This document shows positions 1 through 9,839 of a DNA stretch of 64,000 bases, one piece after another. The translations under genes were made by a program, and so were the position numbers. A model generated the notes under the pieces. That model was not told where the DNA came from, did not search any database, and worked only from the letters and a program-made list of their open reading frames with translations. This DNA is from [Clostridium] hylemonae DSM 15053 (GTDB lineage Bacteria > Bacillota > Clostridia > Lachnospirales > Lachnospiraceae). Each line of letters begins with the position of its first letter. Within the stretch, counting starts at the first letter, position 1. The stretch lies in assembly GCF_008281175.1 (NCBI RefSeq), contig NZ_CP036524.1:3348001-3412000 (forward strand), read 5' to 3'.

Positions 1-65
1 GATCTGCATTGTGGTTTTAATTTTATTGTTTAAAAAATTTTGACGCGGTGTGTCCCTTTTCTGCC

Positions 66-935
66 TTAGCCTGCGCGTTCTTTTAGTTTTTCTGCCTGCT
101 GCGGGGTGCAGGTGCATTTGGCGAGGGGGTTGGGGGTTTTGGCGTATTGGCCGTGGTAATCGCTTCCGCCGGTCTCTGCGAGATCGTATTGCCTGGCGAG
201 TTGTCTGAGTCTTGTTCTGGCGGCTTCGGAGTTTCTTGGGTGCCAGACTTCTACTCCTTGTATGAGGCCGCTTTGCGCCAATTCTTCTACAAGCGCAAAG
301 GAATCGAACTGTTCGGGATGGGCGACGACCGCGATCCCGCCTGCGTCTCTTATGGCCTCTGCCGCCGCTCTGGCTGACGGATAGCTGTTTGGCACGTAAC
401 AGCTTCCCCGGGAAGATATGAGTTCCTCCATGAGCGGTCCGATGGCAGTGTTCGTATATCCGAGATCACAGAGCACCTGCATGATATGGCACTCGTAGAT
501 CGATTCGCTCTCCGCCGCCTGCTGTTCCACCGCCTCCACGGTGAATCCGGGATACAGCCTGCTGATCTTCCAGGCCATCTGAAGCTTCTGCTGCCGTCTC
601 TTCTTCAGTGTGCCGTCCATAAAGCGCTGCAGGCCGTCCTCATCTTTTGGACAGTAACAGAGCATGTGCACATTTCTGCCCCTCTTATCGTCCCGGGCCG
701 ATATCTCAGCACCCGGAATGACCTCCGGCCCTCCCGGCCCTGCGGCTGCCCTTGCTTTCCGGGAACCTGCAAATGTATCGTGATCCGTCACCGCAATGTA
801 CCGGAGGCCTGCCCGCTTCGCATAGTCCAGCACATACTCCACAGAGGCGGAACCGTCGGAACATGCCGTGTGCACGTGAAGGTCGCACGCCGCTTCTTCC
901 GGTCCGGTTTTTAATACCATCTTATTCGTTTTCAT
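66..935 (-). CDS. PHP-domain metal-dependent phosphoesterase
   Basis: The 289-residue protein has the PHP-family N-terminal metal motif HVHT (His20, His22), followed by SDGS and the VTDHDT segment; EVIPGAEIS and a later VVAHPEQF match further metal-ligand blocks. Relatives of this size (YciV/TrpH group) are 3',5'-nucleoside bisphosphate phosphatases or short-RNA exonucleases acting in the cytosol; the exact substrate here is inferred. The frame could open at TTG 941, but ATG 935 or ATG 920 is more likely; no strong ribosome-binding site decides. Its 5' end overlaps the 3' end of the upstream RpiB-type gene, so the two are probably co-transcribed and translationally coupled. Confidence 0.8.
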   Translation of the reverse strand: MKTNKMVLKTGPEEAACDLHVHTACSDGSASVEYVLDYAKRAGLRYIAVTDHDTFAGSRKARAAAGPGGPEVIPGAEISARDDKRGRNVHMLCYCPKDEDGLQRFMDGTLKKRRQQKLQMAWKISRLYPGFTVEAVEQQAAESESIYECHIMQVLCDLGYTNTAIGPLMEELISSRGSCYVPNSYPSARAAAEAIRDAGGIAVVAHPEQFDSFALVEELAQSGLIQGVEVWHPRNSEAARTRLRQLARQYDLAETGGSDYHGQYAKTPNPLAKCTCTPQQAEKLKERAG

Positions 936-1371
936 TTTCAATTTCCGTTATCATATCGATACGGTCCTGATGTCTGCCTCCCATAAACTCTGCATTCAGC
1001 CATTCTTCTATTATCATCTTTGCCAGTTCAATGCCGATGACACGCGCTCCGAACGCCAGCACATTCGTATTGTTATGCTGTCTGGACAGTTTCGCAGAAT
1101 ATGGCTCCGAACAAACGACTGCGCGAATTCCTTTCACTTTGTTGGCTGCAAGGGATATCCCGACTCCGGTTCCGCAGATGAGAATTCCCAGATCAACCTC
1201 CCCTGCGGCGACCGCCTCCGCCACCTTCCTGCCGTATTCCGGATAATTGCTGCTCTCTTTCTTATCCGTGCCGAAATTTACTACTTCATAACCTTTTTCT
1301 TTGAGAAATTCCACCACTTCATTCTTCATATCGACTGCCGCATGGTCGTTGCCAATTCCAATTTTCATCAT
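922..1371 (-). CDS. rpiB: RpiB/LacAB-type sugar-phosphate isomerase
   Basis: A 149-residue protein of the RpiB/LacA/LacB family, which interconverts aldose and ketose phosphates such as ribose-5-P and ribulose-5-P in the cytosol. It opens with IGNDHA, holds the active-site loop ICGTGVG (Cys66 as the likely base) and the HNNTNVL segment that contacts the phosphate-sugar. The length is normal for RpiB. A start at ATG 1371 (or 1368) is chosen because AGAGGAGA lies about 9 bases upstream at 1381-1388; the longer frame to 1395 would swallow that site. A promoter-like TTGCTA-N17-TATAAT lies upstream at 1411-1439. Allose- or galactose-6-phosphate isomerase activity cannot be excluded. Confidence 0.85.
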   Translation of the reverse strand: MMKIGIGNDHAAVDMKNEVVEFLKEKGYEVVNFGTDKKESSNYPEYGRKVAEAVAAGEVDLGILICGTGVGISLAANKVKGIRAVVCSEPYSAKLSRQHNNTNVLAFGARVIGIELAKMIIEEWLNAEFMGGRHQDRIDMITEIENENE

Positions 1372-1410
1372 TCTGTTCGTTCTCCTCTCTTCCATTCGTT
1401 TTCTTTTTAT

Positions 1411-1439
1411 ATTATAATGGGTAGGTATTTAATTAGCAA
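1411..1439 (-). promoter_or_regulatory. Sigma-A-type promoter for rpiB-PHP pair
   Basis: Read on the minus strand, TTGCTA (1434-1439) and TATAAT (1411-1416) are separated by 17 bases, a near-consensus vegetative promoter about 40 bases before the rpiB start. A plus-strand TATAAT (1413-1418) with a poorer TTCCAT box (1390-1395) overlaps it and could serve the divergent HAD gene. Confidence 0.6.
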
Positions 1440-1462
1440 TACCCAGAAAAAGGAGACCTGTT

Positions 1463-2242
1463 ATGATACAATTAGTCGCCAGCGACCTCGACGGGACGAT
1501 ACTGCAGAACGACGCCCAGCATGTAAGTCCCAGAATATTTGAACTTATTATGGAATTAAAGCGGAAAGGGATCCTCTTTGCGGCAGCCAGCGGCAGACAA
1601 TACAGTAATCTGCGCGGTCTCTTCGAGCCGGTCAAAGACGAGATCTCTTATATTGCCGAGAACGGTTCCCTCTGCATACACAAAGGCCAGGTTCTCTCAC
1701 GCGGTATCATTGAGAGAGAACTCGGCCTTGAAATTCTCGATTCGATCAAAGAATATGGAAAATGTGACTGTTTTCTGTCCTGTGAATCCGGCGGATACAT
1801 GGATTCCGACAACGCGGAATTCATCCGGCACATGACAGAGGTCGTAAAATTTGATATACGCCATGTGGATGACCTGAAAAAGATACAGGAGCCTTTCCTT
1901 AAGATTGCTGTCTGCAGTTTCTCCGGCACCCATGATATGGCGCCTTTTTTTAAGGACCGTTTCCACGGCAGGATCAACGTCGTAACCTCCGGCAATCTGT
2001 GGGTCGACTTTATCGTGCCGGATGCGACGAAGGGAAACGCTCTGTCTGCTCTTCTGGATCATCTCCATATACCGGTTGAAAACTGCATGGCGTTCGGAGA
2101 CCAGTATAACGATGTAGAGATGCTGCAGCTAGCCGGAGAAGGCTACGCCATGTCAAATGCCGCTCCCGGGATCGCCTATTATTCTGACTATGTCACCGAT
2201 TCCGTCGAGGAAGTGCTGGAAGACCTCGTGTCTTCACTGTAG
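1463..2242 (+). CDS. Cof-type HAD-IIB phosphatase
   Basis: A 259-residue HAD-superfamily hydrolase of the Cof subfamily. The nucleophile motif DLDGT is at residues 8-12 (Asp8), motif II lies in AAASGRQ, and the C-terminal metal motif is GDQYNDVEML, the usual GDxxND form of HAD-IIB sugar-phosphate phosphatases. Such proteins dephosphorylate a range of hexose phosphates, flavin or pyridoxal phosphates in the cytosol; the substrate here cannot be told. AGGAG sits 8 bases before the ATG. The last 55 bases overlap the 3' end of the convergent diguanylate cyclase gene. Confidence 0.85.
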   Translation: MIQLVASDLDGTILQNDAQHVSPRIFELIMELKRKGILFAAASGRQYSNLRGLFEPVKDEISYIAENGSLCIHKGQVLSRGIIERELGLEILDSIKEYGKCDCFLSCESGGYMDSDNAEFIRHMTEVVKFDIRHVDDLKKIQEPFLKIAVCSFSGTHDMAPFFKDRFHGRINVVTSGNLWVDFIVPDATKGNALSALLDHLHIPVENCMAFGDQYNDVEMLQLAGEGYAMSNAAPGIAYYSDYVTDSVEEVLEDLVSSL

Positions 2243-3660
2243 ACCGCATACTGATTTTTTCCTTTCGCCTTAGCCCGGTAGAGTGCCTCATCCGCCCTCT
2301 TCATCACTGTGTCATAATTTTTCTCTCCGGGCTCTGCCATGGCAATACCGATGCTGAGACTTATTCCCGTCTCATCATAGGCCGCCTTCAGAATCCGGCC
2401 GGCAGCATCTTCCGCTACTTTGACATTATCGACCCTATACATCCAGATAACGAACTCATCCCCTCCAAACCGGATCACAACATCGCTCTCCCGCATATTT
2501 CCCATGAGGATCTGTCCGACTTTAATGAGGATGCGGTCGCCCTCATCGTGCCCATATGTATCATTGATTCCTTTGAAATTGTCCACATCGATAAACAGAC
2601 AGGCGCCAAACAGCCTGTTCTGATCCACATGAAGCCCCTTCTCCACGATACGCTTTCCCGTCACCCGGTTATAACAGCCTGTCAGAAAATCTCTCTGCAT
2701 CTTCTTTACCCGCTTCTCCACATGACGGATCCCGCTTATGCTCGTCAAGAGTATGAGCACCACGGCGGCCACTACACCGGCCAGCATCCAGAGCGAAGTC
2801 GCTTTAAGCTCCTGAAGCACCTTTTCCTCCGCATCCGTGACGACAAGAGAACAGATCGTCCACCCGTTATACTCCGAAGGCTGGTAATAAAACAGACGCA
2901 CCTTGTCATTGTTATAATAGGTCATATAACCCGAGTCGCCGGAAGCGGCTTCCTTCTTCAGCTTCTCAACTGCATTCCCGTCCTTATACTGCATTGTCTC
3001 CAGCATGTCATATATCGTAGAAAAATCCTCCATCCCCTTATAGGACGCAACTACCTTTCCTGTCCTGTCGAACACGAGAGTGGCGCCGGCTTTCTCTGTG
3101 GTCGACGTATTCAGAGCCAGCCCGAGATTCTGCGTCGTATATTCCGCGCAGACCGCGCCGCATACGTGTCCGTCCTTCCAGATAGGCACGGCCATCAGGA
3201 CACTCTCCTGCCCGTCCCAGCTGTCGGTCAGGACGTCGGAGATGACTTCCTCCCCCTGCATGACTTTCTTATAGTAGTCCCGTCCGCTGATATCTGCCGA
3301 CTGGTTCTCTCCGAAATAAATCCTTCCGTGCGCATCCGCTATGCCAAACCGCATATCGTCAGAACTGTATTCCTTTAAAATAACATGCCAGTTTTCCGCC
3401 CCCGACCCCTCCGGAACGTCGCAGAACGCCGCCACTGTCCTGTACCAGTTCATCCGGCTGCTTATAAACTGCGAAAAATATTGTTCTTTATATTCGTTTT
3501 CTGTCTTTAAATTCCTGTGGGCCTCCGACAAAAGCTTTGTATTCATGTCCATATAATACAATACGACCGCCGCGATCATTGCCGCCAGCAGCGCGGCAAT
3601 GATCAGTACATATTTCAGATAAGACAGGCTCCCGTCTTTTCTTTTTCCGTTATTTTCCAT
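2188..3660 (-). CDS. Membrane diguanylate cyclase with extracellular Cache sensor
   Basis: A 490-residue protein with a transmembrane segment at about residues 14-37, an extracellular Cache-like sensor (SGRDYYKKVMQGEEVISD block and the following AVPI/GAVCAEY block), a second membrane helix at about 289-311 and a cytosolic GGDEF domain. The active-site sequence GGDEF is intact at 399-403, and an RxxD inhibitory site (RESD, 390-393) stands five residues before it, so an active, product-inhibited c-di-GMP synthase is expected. No EAL or HD-GYP domain follows. It sits downstream of the arabinose operon, separated by 138 bases, and is probably its own unit. The ligand of the Cache domain is unknown. 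Confidence 0.88.
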   Translation of the reverse strand: MENNGKRKDGSLSYLKYVLIIAALLAAMIAAVVLYYMDMNTKLLSEAHRNLKTENEYKEQYFSQFISSRMNWYRTVAAFCDVPEGSGAENWHVILKEYSSDDMRFGIADAHGRIYFGENQSADISGRDYYKKVMQGEEVISDVLTDSWDGQESVLMAVPIWKDGHVCGAVCAEYTTQNLGLALNTSTTEKAGATLVFDRTGKVVASYKGMEDFSTIYDMLETMQYKDGNAVEKLKKEAASGDSGYMTYYNNDKVRLFYYQPSEYNGWTICSLVVTDAEEKVLQELKATSLWMLAGVVAAVVLILLTSISGIRHVEKRVKKMQRDFLTGCYNRVTGKRIVEKGLHVDQNRLFGACLFIDVDNFKGINDTYGHDEGDRILIKVGQILMGNMRESDVVIRFGGDEFVIWMYRVDNVKVAEDAAGRILKAAYDETGISLSIGIAMAEPGEKNYDTVMKRADEALYRAKAKGKNQYAVYSEDTRSSSTSSTESVT

Positions 3661-3798
3661 AGCACATTCCCAGCCTTATTCACCTTTACTGTCTCTATTG
3701 TACTATGAACCGGTAAAATATGGAACTATGTTTTCTTTTTCGTACATACAGTGTGCGCGGCCGTGAAGCCTGCACTGCGCGGAGCGCATACATTCCGG

Positions 3799-5304
3799 CT
3801 AAATCCCCAGCTTATAGGCCGCCGCATTCCACCTGAGCTCATTTTTAAACTGTCTTATCTCTGTATTTTTATCAATATAGACTGCCTCGATTCCCATAGC
3901 ATCAGCCCAGTCTCCCAGCTGTCCGGCGCTCAGGTCATAGGAAAATGCCGTGTGGTGGGCTCCGCCGGCGAGGATCCACGCCTCGGCTCCAGTCTGAAGA
4001 TCTGGCTGCGGAGTCCAGAATGCCGTAGCGACCGGCAGCTTCGGCATTGGTTTTTCTGTCTTTTTACAGTCTACATCATTGATGATGAGACGGAACCTGT
4101 CTCCCAGATCGATAAGTGACGCTGCCACTGCCGGTCCTTCCTTTGAAGTAAATACAAGGCGGGCCGGATCTTCCCGGTCTCCCATTGTAAGCGGCTGACA
4201 CTTGATGCTTATCGGTCCTTCCGCGACGGACGGACACACTTCCAGCATGTGCGCCTGAAGAATTCCTTCTTTTCCCGGAATAAGGTTATACGTATAGTCT
4301 TCCATGAAAGATGTTCCCCTGGCGTCTTTCACCCCCTCCGTCATGATCTTCATGATACGGACCATGGCGGCTGTCTTCCAGTCTCCCTCGCCGCCGAATC
4401 CGTACCCCTTTTCCATAAGTCTCTGAATGGCAAGTCCGGGAAGCTGCTTTAAAGAACCGAGGTCGCCGAAATGCGTGACGATCGCCTGATAGTCCCTCTC
4501 TTCCAGAAATCTCTCAAACCCAATTTCGATCCCTGCCTGAACCGCCACATGCTCCCGGAACTCTTTCTCATCTCTTCCTTCAAGTAAAATGTCATATTTG
4601 TCATAATATTCTTCTACGAGTGTGCCGATGTCACTCTTTGAGACTTCCGCTACTGCTTCTGCTATCTCATTGACCGGATAGGTGTCCACTTCCCAGCCGA
4701 ATTTGATCTGAGCCTCCACCTTATCCCCTTCCGTCACTGCAACATTTCTCATATTGTCGGCAATACGCATTACGCGCACGTGACTGCTCTCAATGACGCC
4801 GACCGCCGTGCGCATCCACGAACCGATCTTCTTCTGGACCTTGGGATCCGCCCAGTATCCGGCCACCACTTTACGCTCCATCCTGAGCCGGCTGAAGATA
4901 TGGCCGTATTCACGGTCACCGTGCGCCGCCTGATTTTCATTCATAAAGTCCATGTCAATGGTATCGTACGGTATCTCCTCATTGAACTGCGTATGCAGGT
5001 GCAACAGCGGCTTTCTGTACTCCTGCAGCCCGAGGATCCATGATTTGGCCGGGGAGAACGTATGCATCCACGTGATAACGCCCGCGCACGTCTCATCGGT
5101 ATTGGCCTCATTGAATGTCTTTCTGATCAGTTCATTGGTGATCAGTGTCGGTTTCCAGACGACCTCATACGGAAGAGCTCCGGAAGCATTTAAAGCCTCC
5201 ACGATCCTGCGGGAATGCTCCGCTACATGCGCCAGACATTCCTCCCCGTACAGATCCTGAGAACCGGTACAAAACCAAAACTTATATTCTTTGCTTTTTA
5301 TCAT
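3799..5304 (-). CDS. araA: L-arabinose isomerase
   Basis: At 501 residues this has the normal AraA length and recognisable family sequence from the N-terminal FWFCTGSQDLYGEE through GVITWMHTFSPAKSWI, HTQFNEEIPY, EGDWKTAAMVR and the C-terminal GGAHHTAFS segment with its metal-binding His residues. It converts L-arabinose to L-ribulose in the cytosol. AAAGGAG stands upstream of the ATG. It is the last gene of an operon read as transporter-araB-araD-araA, 35 bases after araD. I found no U-tract terminator directly behind it. Confidence 0.97.
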   Translation of the reverse strand: MIKSKEYKFWFCTGSQDLYGEECLAHVAEHSRRIVEALNASGALPYEVVWKPTLITNELIRKTFNEANTDETCAGVITWMHTFSPAKSWILGLQEYRKPLLHLHTQFNEEIPYDTIDMDFMNENQAAHGDREYGHIFSRLRMERKVVAGYWADPKVQKKIGSWMRTAVGVIESSHVRVMRIADNMRNVAVTEGDKVEAQIKFGWEVDTYPVNEIAEAVAEVSKSDIGTLVEEYYDKYDILLEGRDEKEFREHVAVQAGIEIGFERFLEERDYQAIVTHFGDLGSLKQLPGLAIQRLMEKGYGFGGEGDWKTAAMVRIMKIMTEGVKDARGTSFMEDYTYNLIPGKEGILQAHMLEVCPSVAEGPISIKCQPLTMGDREDPARLVFTSKEGPAVAASLIDLGDRFRLIINDVDCKKTEKPMPKLPVATAFWTPQPDLQTGAEAWILAGGAHHTAFSYDLSAGQLGDWADAMGIEAVYIDKNTEIRQFKNELRWNAAAYKLGI

Positions 5305-5339
5305 GATAACTGTCTCCTTTAAGTGATGATCATGTTCAT

Positions 5340-6038
5340 TTACTGCTTCTGTCCATAGTAAGCATCCGCGCCGTGCTTTCTGTAATAATGCTTATCCTGG
5401 AGTTCCCGGGGCGCCGGCTTAACGCCCGGATTGATGGCCTCACAGCGCGCCGCCATCCTGGCCACTTCCTCCAGTACCACTGCATGATGTACCGCCTCCG
5501 AGGCGTCTTTTCCCCACGTGAACGGCCCGTGGTTCTTACACAGTACCGCAGGTGTGGCATTGTGATCCAGATCACGCAGTTCAAATTCATCTGCAATGAG
5601 GACGCCTGTATTTCTTTCGTACGCCTCCTCGATCTCCTCCCTCGTAAGGTTTCTCACACAGGGCACACTTCCGTAGATGTAATCCGCATGGGTCGTCCCG
5701 TAGCACGGAATATCCCGTCCGGCCTGTGCCCAGCAGGCCGCCCAGGACGAGTGCGTATGCACGACTCCGCCGATATCCGCAAAGCAGTTGTACAATACCA
5801 CATGGGTATCCGTATCGGAAGAAGGCCGATAACCGCCTTCCACCTTATGCCCCTCCAGATCCATGACTACCATATCTTCCGGCTTAAGTCTGTCGTACGC
5901 GACACCGCTCGGTTTGATGACAAAAAGTCCCTTTTCACGGTCAATACCACTTACATTGCCCCATGTAAACGTGACAAGTCCATATTCCGGAAGCTGCATG
6001 TTCGCCTCGTATACTTCCCGCTTTAACTGCTCCAGCAT
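5340..6038 (-). CDS. araD: L-ribulose-5-phosphate 4-epimerase
   Basis: A 232-residue class II aldolase/epimerase-fold protein. PSSDTDTH carries the Asp that AraD has in place of the aldolase Glu, HTHSSWAACWAQ gives the HxH zinc ligands and KNHGPFTWG the third zinc His; GTTHADYIYG is typical of AraD. It converts L-ribulose-5-P to D-xylulose-5-P, feeding the pentose phosphate pathway. AGGAGG lies just before the ATG. It lies between araB and araA with gaps of 33 and 35 bases, so expression with both is expected. Confidence 0.96.
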   Translation of the reverse strand: MLEQLKREVYEANMQLPEYGLVTFTWGNVSGIDREKGLFVIKPSGVAYDRLKPEDMVVMDLEGHKVEGGYRPSSDTDTHVVLYNCFADIGGVVHTHSSWAACWAQAGRDIPCYGTTHADYIYGSVPCVRNLTREEIEEAYERNTGVLIADEFELRDLDHNATPAVLCKNHGPFTWGKDASEAVHHAVVLEEVARMAARCEAINPGVKPAPRELQDKHYYRKHGADAYYGQKQ

Positions 6039-6071
6039 TTTGTTTCCTCCTGATCCGCTGTCTGTACGTTT

Positions 6072-7664
6072 CTATTCCAAATGATCTATCGCTGCCCTTT
6101 CGATCGGAAAGCCGGCCGCGTAACGTCTCATAAATGTCTCATAACCTTCCACGTCCGCCGGGGCAGGCTTGATCTTCGTTCCTATATCGCCGCCAAACAC
6201 ATTTGCGGACAGCCAGTCTGCCAGCGCTTCCCCGGTCTGTTCCCGCCTGTAAGCTGCCAGAAGCGCGATTCCCCATGCTCCGCCTTCTCCCGCTGTCTCC
6301 ATGACAGACACTGGGGTATCAATGGCGGCCGCCATGATCTGCTGCCCTACGCCCTTTGTCTTGAACAGCCCGCCGTGCCCGAGCATCGTGTCAAGCTTCA
6401 CGCCCTCACTCTTCAGCAGGATGTCCATGCCCGTCTTAAGAGCGCCGAGAGACGTAAAGAGATGCACGCGCATGAAATTGGCCAGGTTGAACCTGCTCTT
6501 TGGCGTCCTTACAAACAGCGGACGTCCCGCCTCAAATCCGGTGATATGCTCTCCCGAGAAATAGTTATACGCCAGAAGTCCGCCGCAGTCCGCGTCTCCT
6601 TCCAGCGCTTTCTGATACAGCGTGCTAAACAGCCGGTCCGTATCTGCTTCTATGCCAAAGCTCTCCGCGAATTCTCCAAACAGTCCCACCCAGGCATTCA
6701 AGTCAGAAGTACAGTTATTACAGTGCACCATGGCCACCAGGTTCCCGTCGGGAGTCGTCACCATGTCGATTTCTTCGTACACTTTGGACAGCTCCTTTTC
6801 CAGGACTGCCATGGCAAATACACTCGTACCTGCCGATACATTGCCGGTCCGCACGGCCACGCTGTTTGTTGCCGCCATCCCGGTCCCTGCGTCTCCCTCC
6901 GGGGCACACAGCGGGATTCCGGCCCTTAAGTGTCCGGACGGATCGAGAAGTCCGGCGCCCTCTTCTGTGAGGGTGCCTGCGTCTTCCCCTGCCAGAAGCA
7001 CCTGTGGGAGCAGTTCCTCTAATTTCCATGGATAGCCTTTATGCGCCACCAGTTCATTAAACTGCCCGATCATGCGGTTGTTGTAATTCTTACTTACAGT
7101 GTCGATGGGGAACATGCCGGAGGCATCTCCCACCCCCAGCACCTTCCTTCCGGTCAGTTTCCAGTGCACATACCCCGCCAGTGTTGTGAAGAAGCGGACA
7201 TCCGCCACGTGCTCTTCTCCGTTTAAGATGGCCTGATAAAGATGTGCAATGCTCCACCTCTGCGGGACATTATAACGGAATACGCTCATAAGCTCTCTCG
7301 ACGCCTGCTCTGTAATGGTATTTCTCCATGTGCGGAAGGGGACAAGCAGTTCATCCTTTTCATCAAATGCCATATAACCGTGCATCATGGCACTGAAGCC
7401 GATGGCGCCCACGCGTTCAAGAACGATCCCGTACCTGGCCTTTACATCTTCCGCCAGCTTACGGTAACAGTCCTGAAGCCCGCTCCACACCTCATCCAGA
7501 TCATACGTCCATATGCCGTCCACAAGCCGGTTCTCCCAGTCATGGCTTCCGGACGCAGCAGGGGCATTGTCCTCCCCGACGAGCACTGCCTTGATACGGG
7601 TTGAGCCGAACTCGATCCCAAGCGCCGTCTTTCCGGACGCGATCGCTTTTATAATATCACTCAT
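6072..7664 (-). CDS. araB: Ribulokinase (FGGY family)
   Basis: A 530-residue FGGY carbohydrate kinase. The N-terminal ATPase fold motif [13 protein letters not shown], the substrate-side [13 protein letters not shown], the [12 protein letters not shown] loop and the C-terminal [17 protein letters not shown]-binding segment are visible. Its position immediately upstream of araD and araA in the same operon makes L-ribulose the obvious substrate, giving L-ribulose-5-phosphate. It is somewhat shorter than the E. coli type enzyme (about 566 residues) and resembles the AraB/XylB-like ribulokinases of Firmicutes. GAAAGGTG is the likely ribosome-binding site. Confidence 0.9.
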   Translation of the reverse strand: MSDIIKAIASGKTALGIEFGSTRIKAVLVGEDNAPAASGSHDWENRLVDGIWTYDLDEVWSGLQDCYRKLAEDVKARYGIVLERVGAIGFSAMMHGYMAFDEKDELLVPFRTWRNTITEQASRELMSVFRYNVPQRWSIAHLYQAILNGEEHVADVRFFTTLAGYVHWKLTGRKVLGVGDASGMFPIDTVSKNYNNRMIGQFNELVAHKGYPWKLEELLPQVLLAGEDAGTLTEEGAGLLDPSGHLRAGIPLCAPEGDAGTGMAATNSVAVRTGNVSAGTSVFAMAVLEKELSKVYEEIDMVTTPDGNLVAMVHCNNCTSDLNAWVGLFGEFAESFGIEADTDRLFSTLYQKALEGDADCGGLLAYNYFSGEHITGFEAGRPLFVRTPKSRFNLANFMRVHLFTSLGALKTGMDILLKSEGVKLDTMLGHGGLFKTKGVGQQIMAAAIDTPVSVMETAGEGGAWGIALLAAYRREQTGEALADWLSANVFGGDIGTKIKPAPADVEGYETFMRRYAAGFPIERAAIDHLE

Positions 7665-7693
7665 ATTTTCAGCACCTTTCTTTTACGTTTCCT

Positions 7694-8743
7694 CTATGAA
7701 GTTCCCTTTTTCCGGGCCATAACAATACTCTGTATGATAAGGAACAGGCAGAGCATCCCCGCTATCGTGATTCCGGTCCACCATGCCTGGTCGAGCCCTG
7801 CGGACGATACGATATTCTGTATCAGGCTGAGTGACAGCACACCAAAGAGCGTACCTGCAATATTGCCGACTCCACCGGTCAGCAGCGTGCCGCCGATGAT
7901 GGCGGACGCGATGGCGTTCATTTCCATTCCGCTTGCATGGGAAGCCGCGCCGCTTCCTACATGGAGGAAGTACACATATCCGCCGATACCCGCCAGCACT
8001 CCGCAGAGCAGATGAGCGATAAATCTCGTTCTCTTTACATTGATCCCGAGCATCAGCGCACTCTGTCTGTTGCCGCCCACCGCGTAAAAGCCGCGGCCAA
8101 GTCTCGACCACCTGAGCAGGATGAAAAGCAGGACCACAAGAAGCAGCGCCACGACCACGCCGATCTCCACATAGGCGTCTACGTATTTTCCGATTCGGTT
8201 TACCGAACCCATGCCGGGGACGGTGATACGCGTCTCCTTCAATGTTACGAACGCCTTGTTCTCTACGTTGAACGGATTCGTGTGTACGATCGTCGTCATG
8301 CCGCGGGCGAAGAACATGCCGGCCAGCGTTACGATAAACGGCTGGATATCCAGATATGCCACAAGGAATCCCTGAACAAGCCCGAATCCCAGACCGATGC
8401 CGAGGGCGATCAGCGCAGAGACGAAGATATTGCCATTCATATAATCGAGATATACGGCACAGCACATGCTCACCAGCGCCGCCACACCTCCGACCGAGAT
8501 GTCGATACTCCCGGTGACCATTACGATCGTGAGGCCGCACGACGCAATGAGCAGCGCCGCATTTGCGTTCAGTATGTTAAAGAATGTCTGTGGTTTCAGG
8601 AAACCTGAGCCCTGGAACACGATCGCACAGACATACATCAGAATAAATACCCCGATCGTTATCATGAGCAGCAGGTTTGTATCGGACATTGATCTTATGC
8701 GCAGACGTTTAACGCCTGCCGGCTTCTTTTCCGTCATTGCCAT
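7694..8743 (-). CDS. Sugar ABC transporter permease, YjfF type
   Basis: A 349-residue polytopic membrane protein of the CUT2 (ribose/xylose-type) permease family, with GSIDISVGGVAALVSMCCA as the hallmark segment and several hydrophobic helices. Together with the neighbouring permease it forms the channel of a YtfQRT-YjfF-like importer; that E. coli system takes up galactofuranose, and Shewanella AraUVWZ is an arabinose relative. Start ATG 8743 is preferred because AAGGAGG lies 9 bases before it; the TTG upstream would overlap that site. The araBDA genes follow directly, so L-arabinose, perhaps in its furanose form, is the inferred substrate. Confidence 0.9.
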   Translation of the reverse strand: MAMTEKKPAGVKRLRIRSMSDTNLLLMITIGVFILMYVCAIVFQGSGFLKPQTFFNILNANAALLIASCGLTIVMVTGSIDISVGGVAALVSMCCAVYLDYMNGNIFVSALIALGIGLGFGLVQGFLVAYLDIQPFIVTLAGMFFARGMTTIVHTNPFNVENKAFVTLKETRITVPGMGSVNRIGKYVDAYVEIGVVVALLLVVLLFILLRWSRLGRGFYAVGGNRQSALMLGINVKRTRFIAHLLCGVLAGIGGYVYFLHVGSGAASHASGMEMNAIASAIIGGTLLTGGVGNIAGTLFGVLSLSLIQNIVSSAGLDQAWWTGITIAGMLCLFLIIQSIVMARKKGTS

Positions 8744-8744
8744 G

Positions 8745-9839
8745 TTAACCAACCTCCTTTTTCTTTAACGTCAGCTTCTTGAATACAGTTGACATTTTAT
8801 CTCTTACGACCGGCGCGCTTATGACTACGAGAACGATAACGACGATCGCCTTGTATGCAGAAAGCGCATCCGATTTTACATTGAACTTATAGAGCGTCGT
8901 TGTCAGGAACTGTATGACATAAGCTCCAAGGACGGACGCCGTCATGTTGAACTTACCGCCGCTTAAGGCATTGCCGCCAAGGGCCACCGCAAGGATCGCG
9001 TCCATCTCGATATCTTTTGCGATGACCGAATAGTTGATGGAAGAGATACGGCTTACTTTAATGAGCGCCGCCACCGCGACACATAACCCGAGGATCACAA
9101 AGCTTAAGAACTTGATAAACGCCGGGTTCAGACCGTTCAATCGTGAAGAACTTGCGTTGATGCCGACTGCCTGCGTATATAACCCAAGGTTCGTAAATTT
9201 CAGCGCAAGCGCTGTTATAATAATACAGCCGAGGGCGATAAAGAACGGAGTCGGGATCGGAATACCGGGAATGAACCCGCCAAAATATGTAAAACTCTTG
9301 TCACTGACGACAGGAAGTTCATTGTTATTGATCCACGCCGCCACAGAACGTCCCGCCGTGAACAGGATCAATGTGGCAACCATAGGCTGGATGTTAAATC
9401 CTGCGACAAGTATACCGTTGAACGCTCCAAAGAGCATTGCAACCACACAGGCAACAAGAAACGCAACGATGATCGGCGCCTGTAATTCATCCGGTCTTGA
9501 ATTCGTACCGCACAGCACCCGCAATATGACTGAGCCTGCGATCGCGATCGCAGCGCCCACACTGATGTCCTGGCCGCCTGACGCCGCCGTGACGAGCGTC
9601 ATGCCAATGGCAAGTATGGCAAGTTCTGAGCCGTAGTCCAGTATCGTGATCAGATACCCGGACAGGACCTGGTCCCCCGCACTGTTGACATCCATCGATA
9701 TCTTAAAGAAGGACGGATCTACAATAAGGTTAAATATGGCCAGCAGCAAAAGCGCCGCAATCGGAATGAAGATCTGTTTTCCCGCCATCTTACCGGCTAT
9801 CTGGTTTATGCTTGATTTTTTTGTATTATTCTTCTGCAT
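8745..9839 (-). CDS. Sugar ABC transporter permease, YtfT type
   Basis: A 364-residue CUT2-family permease with many hydrophobic helices and the family signature region TAASGGQDISVGAAIAIAGS. It pairs with the next gene's permease to form a heterodimeric membrane channel, as in YtfT/YjfF. GGAGGTGA stands 8 bases before ATG 9839, which is preferred to the GTG at 9851 that lies within the site. Its start overlaps the end of the ATPase gene by 14 bases and its stop abuts the next permease, so the three are translationally coupled. Confidence 0.9.
   Translation of the reverse strand: MQKNNTKKSSINQIAGKMAGKQIFIPIAALLLLAIFNLIVDPSFFKISMDVNSAGDQVLSGYLITILDYGSELAILAIGMTLVTAASGGQDISVGAAIAIAGSVILRVLCGTNSRPDELQAPIIVAFLVACVVAMLFGAFNGILVAGFNIQPMVATLILFTAGRSVAAWINNNELPVVSDKSFTYFGGFIPGIPIPTPFFIALGCIIITALALKFTNLGLYTQAVGINASSSRLNGLNPAFIKFLSFVILGLCVAVAALIKVSRISSINYSVIAKDIEMDAILAVALGGNALSGGKFNMTASVLGAYVIQFLTTTLYKFNVKSDALSAYKAIVVIVLVVISAPVVRDKMSTVFKKLTLKKKEVG

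Noticed and set aside
3747-3788. GTGTGCGC / GCGCATAC pairing as the araA terminator
   Set aside because: The stem is short with a G-U pair, and no U-tract follows on the minus strand.
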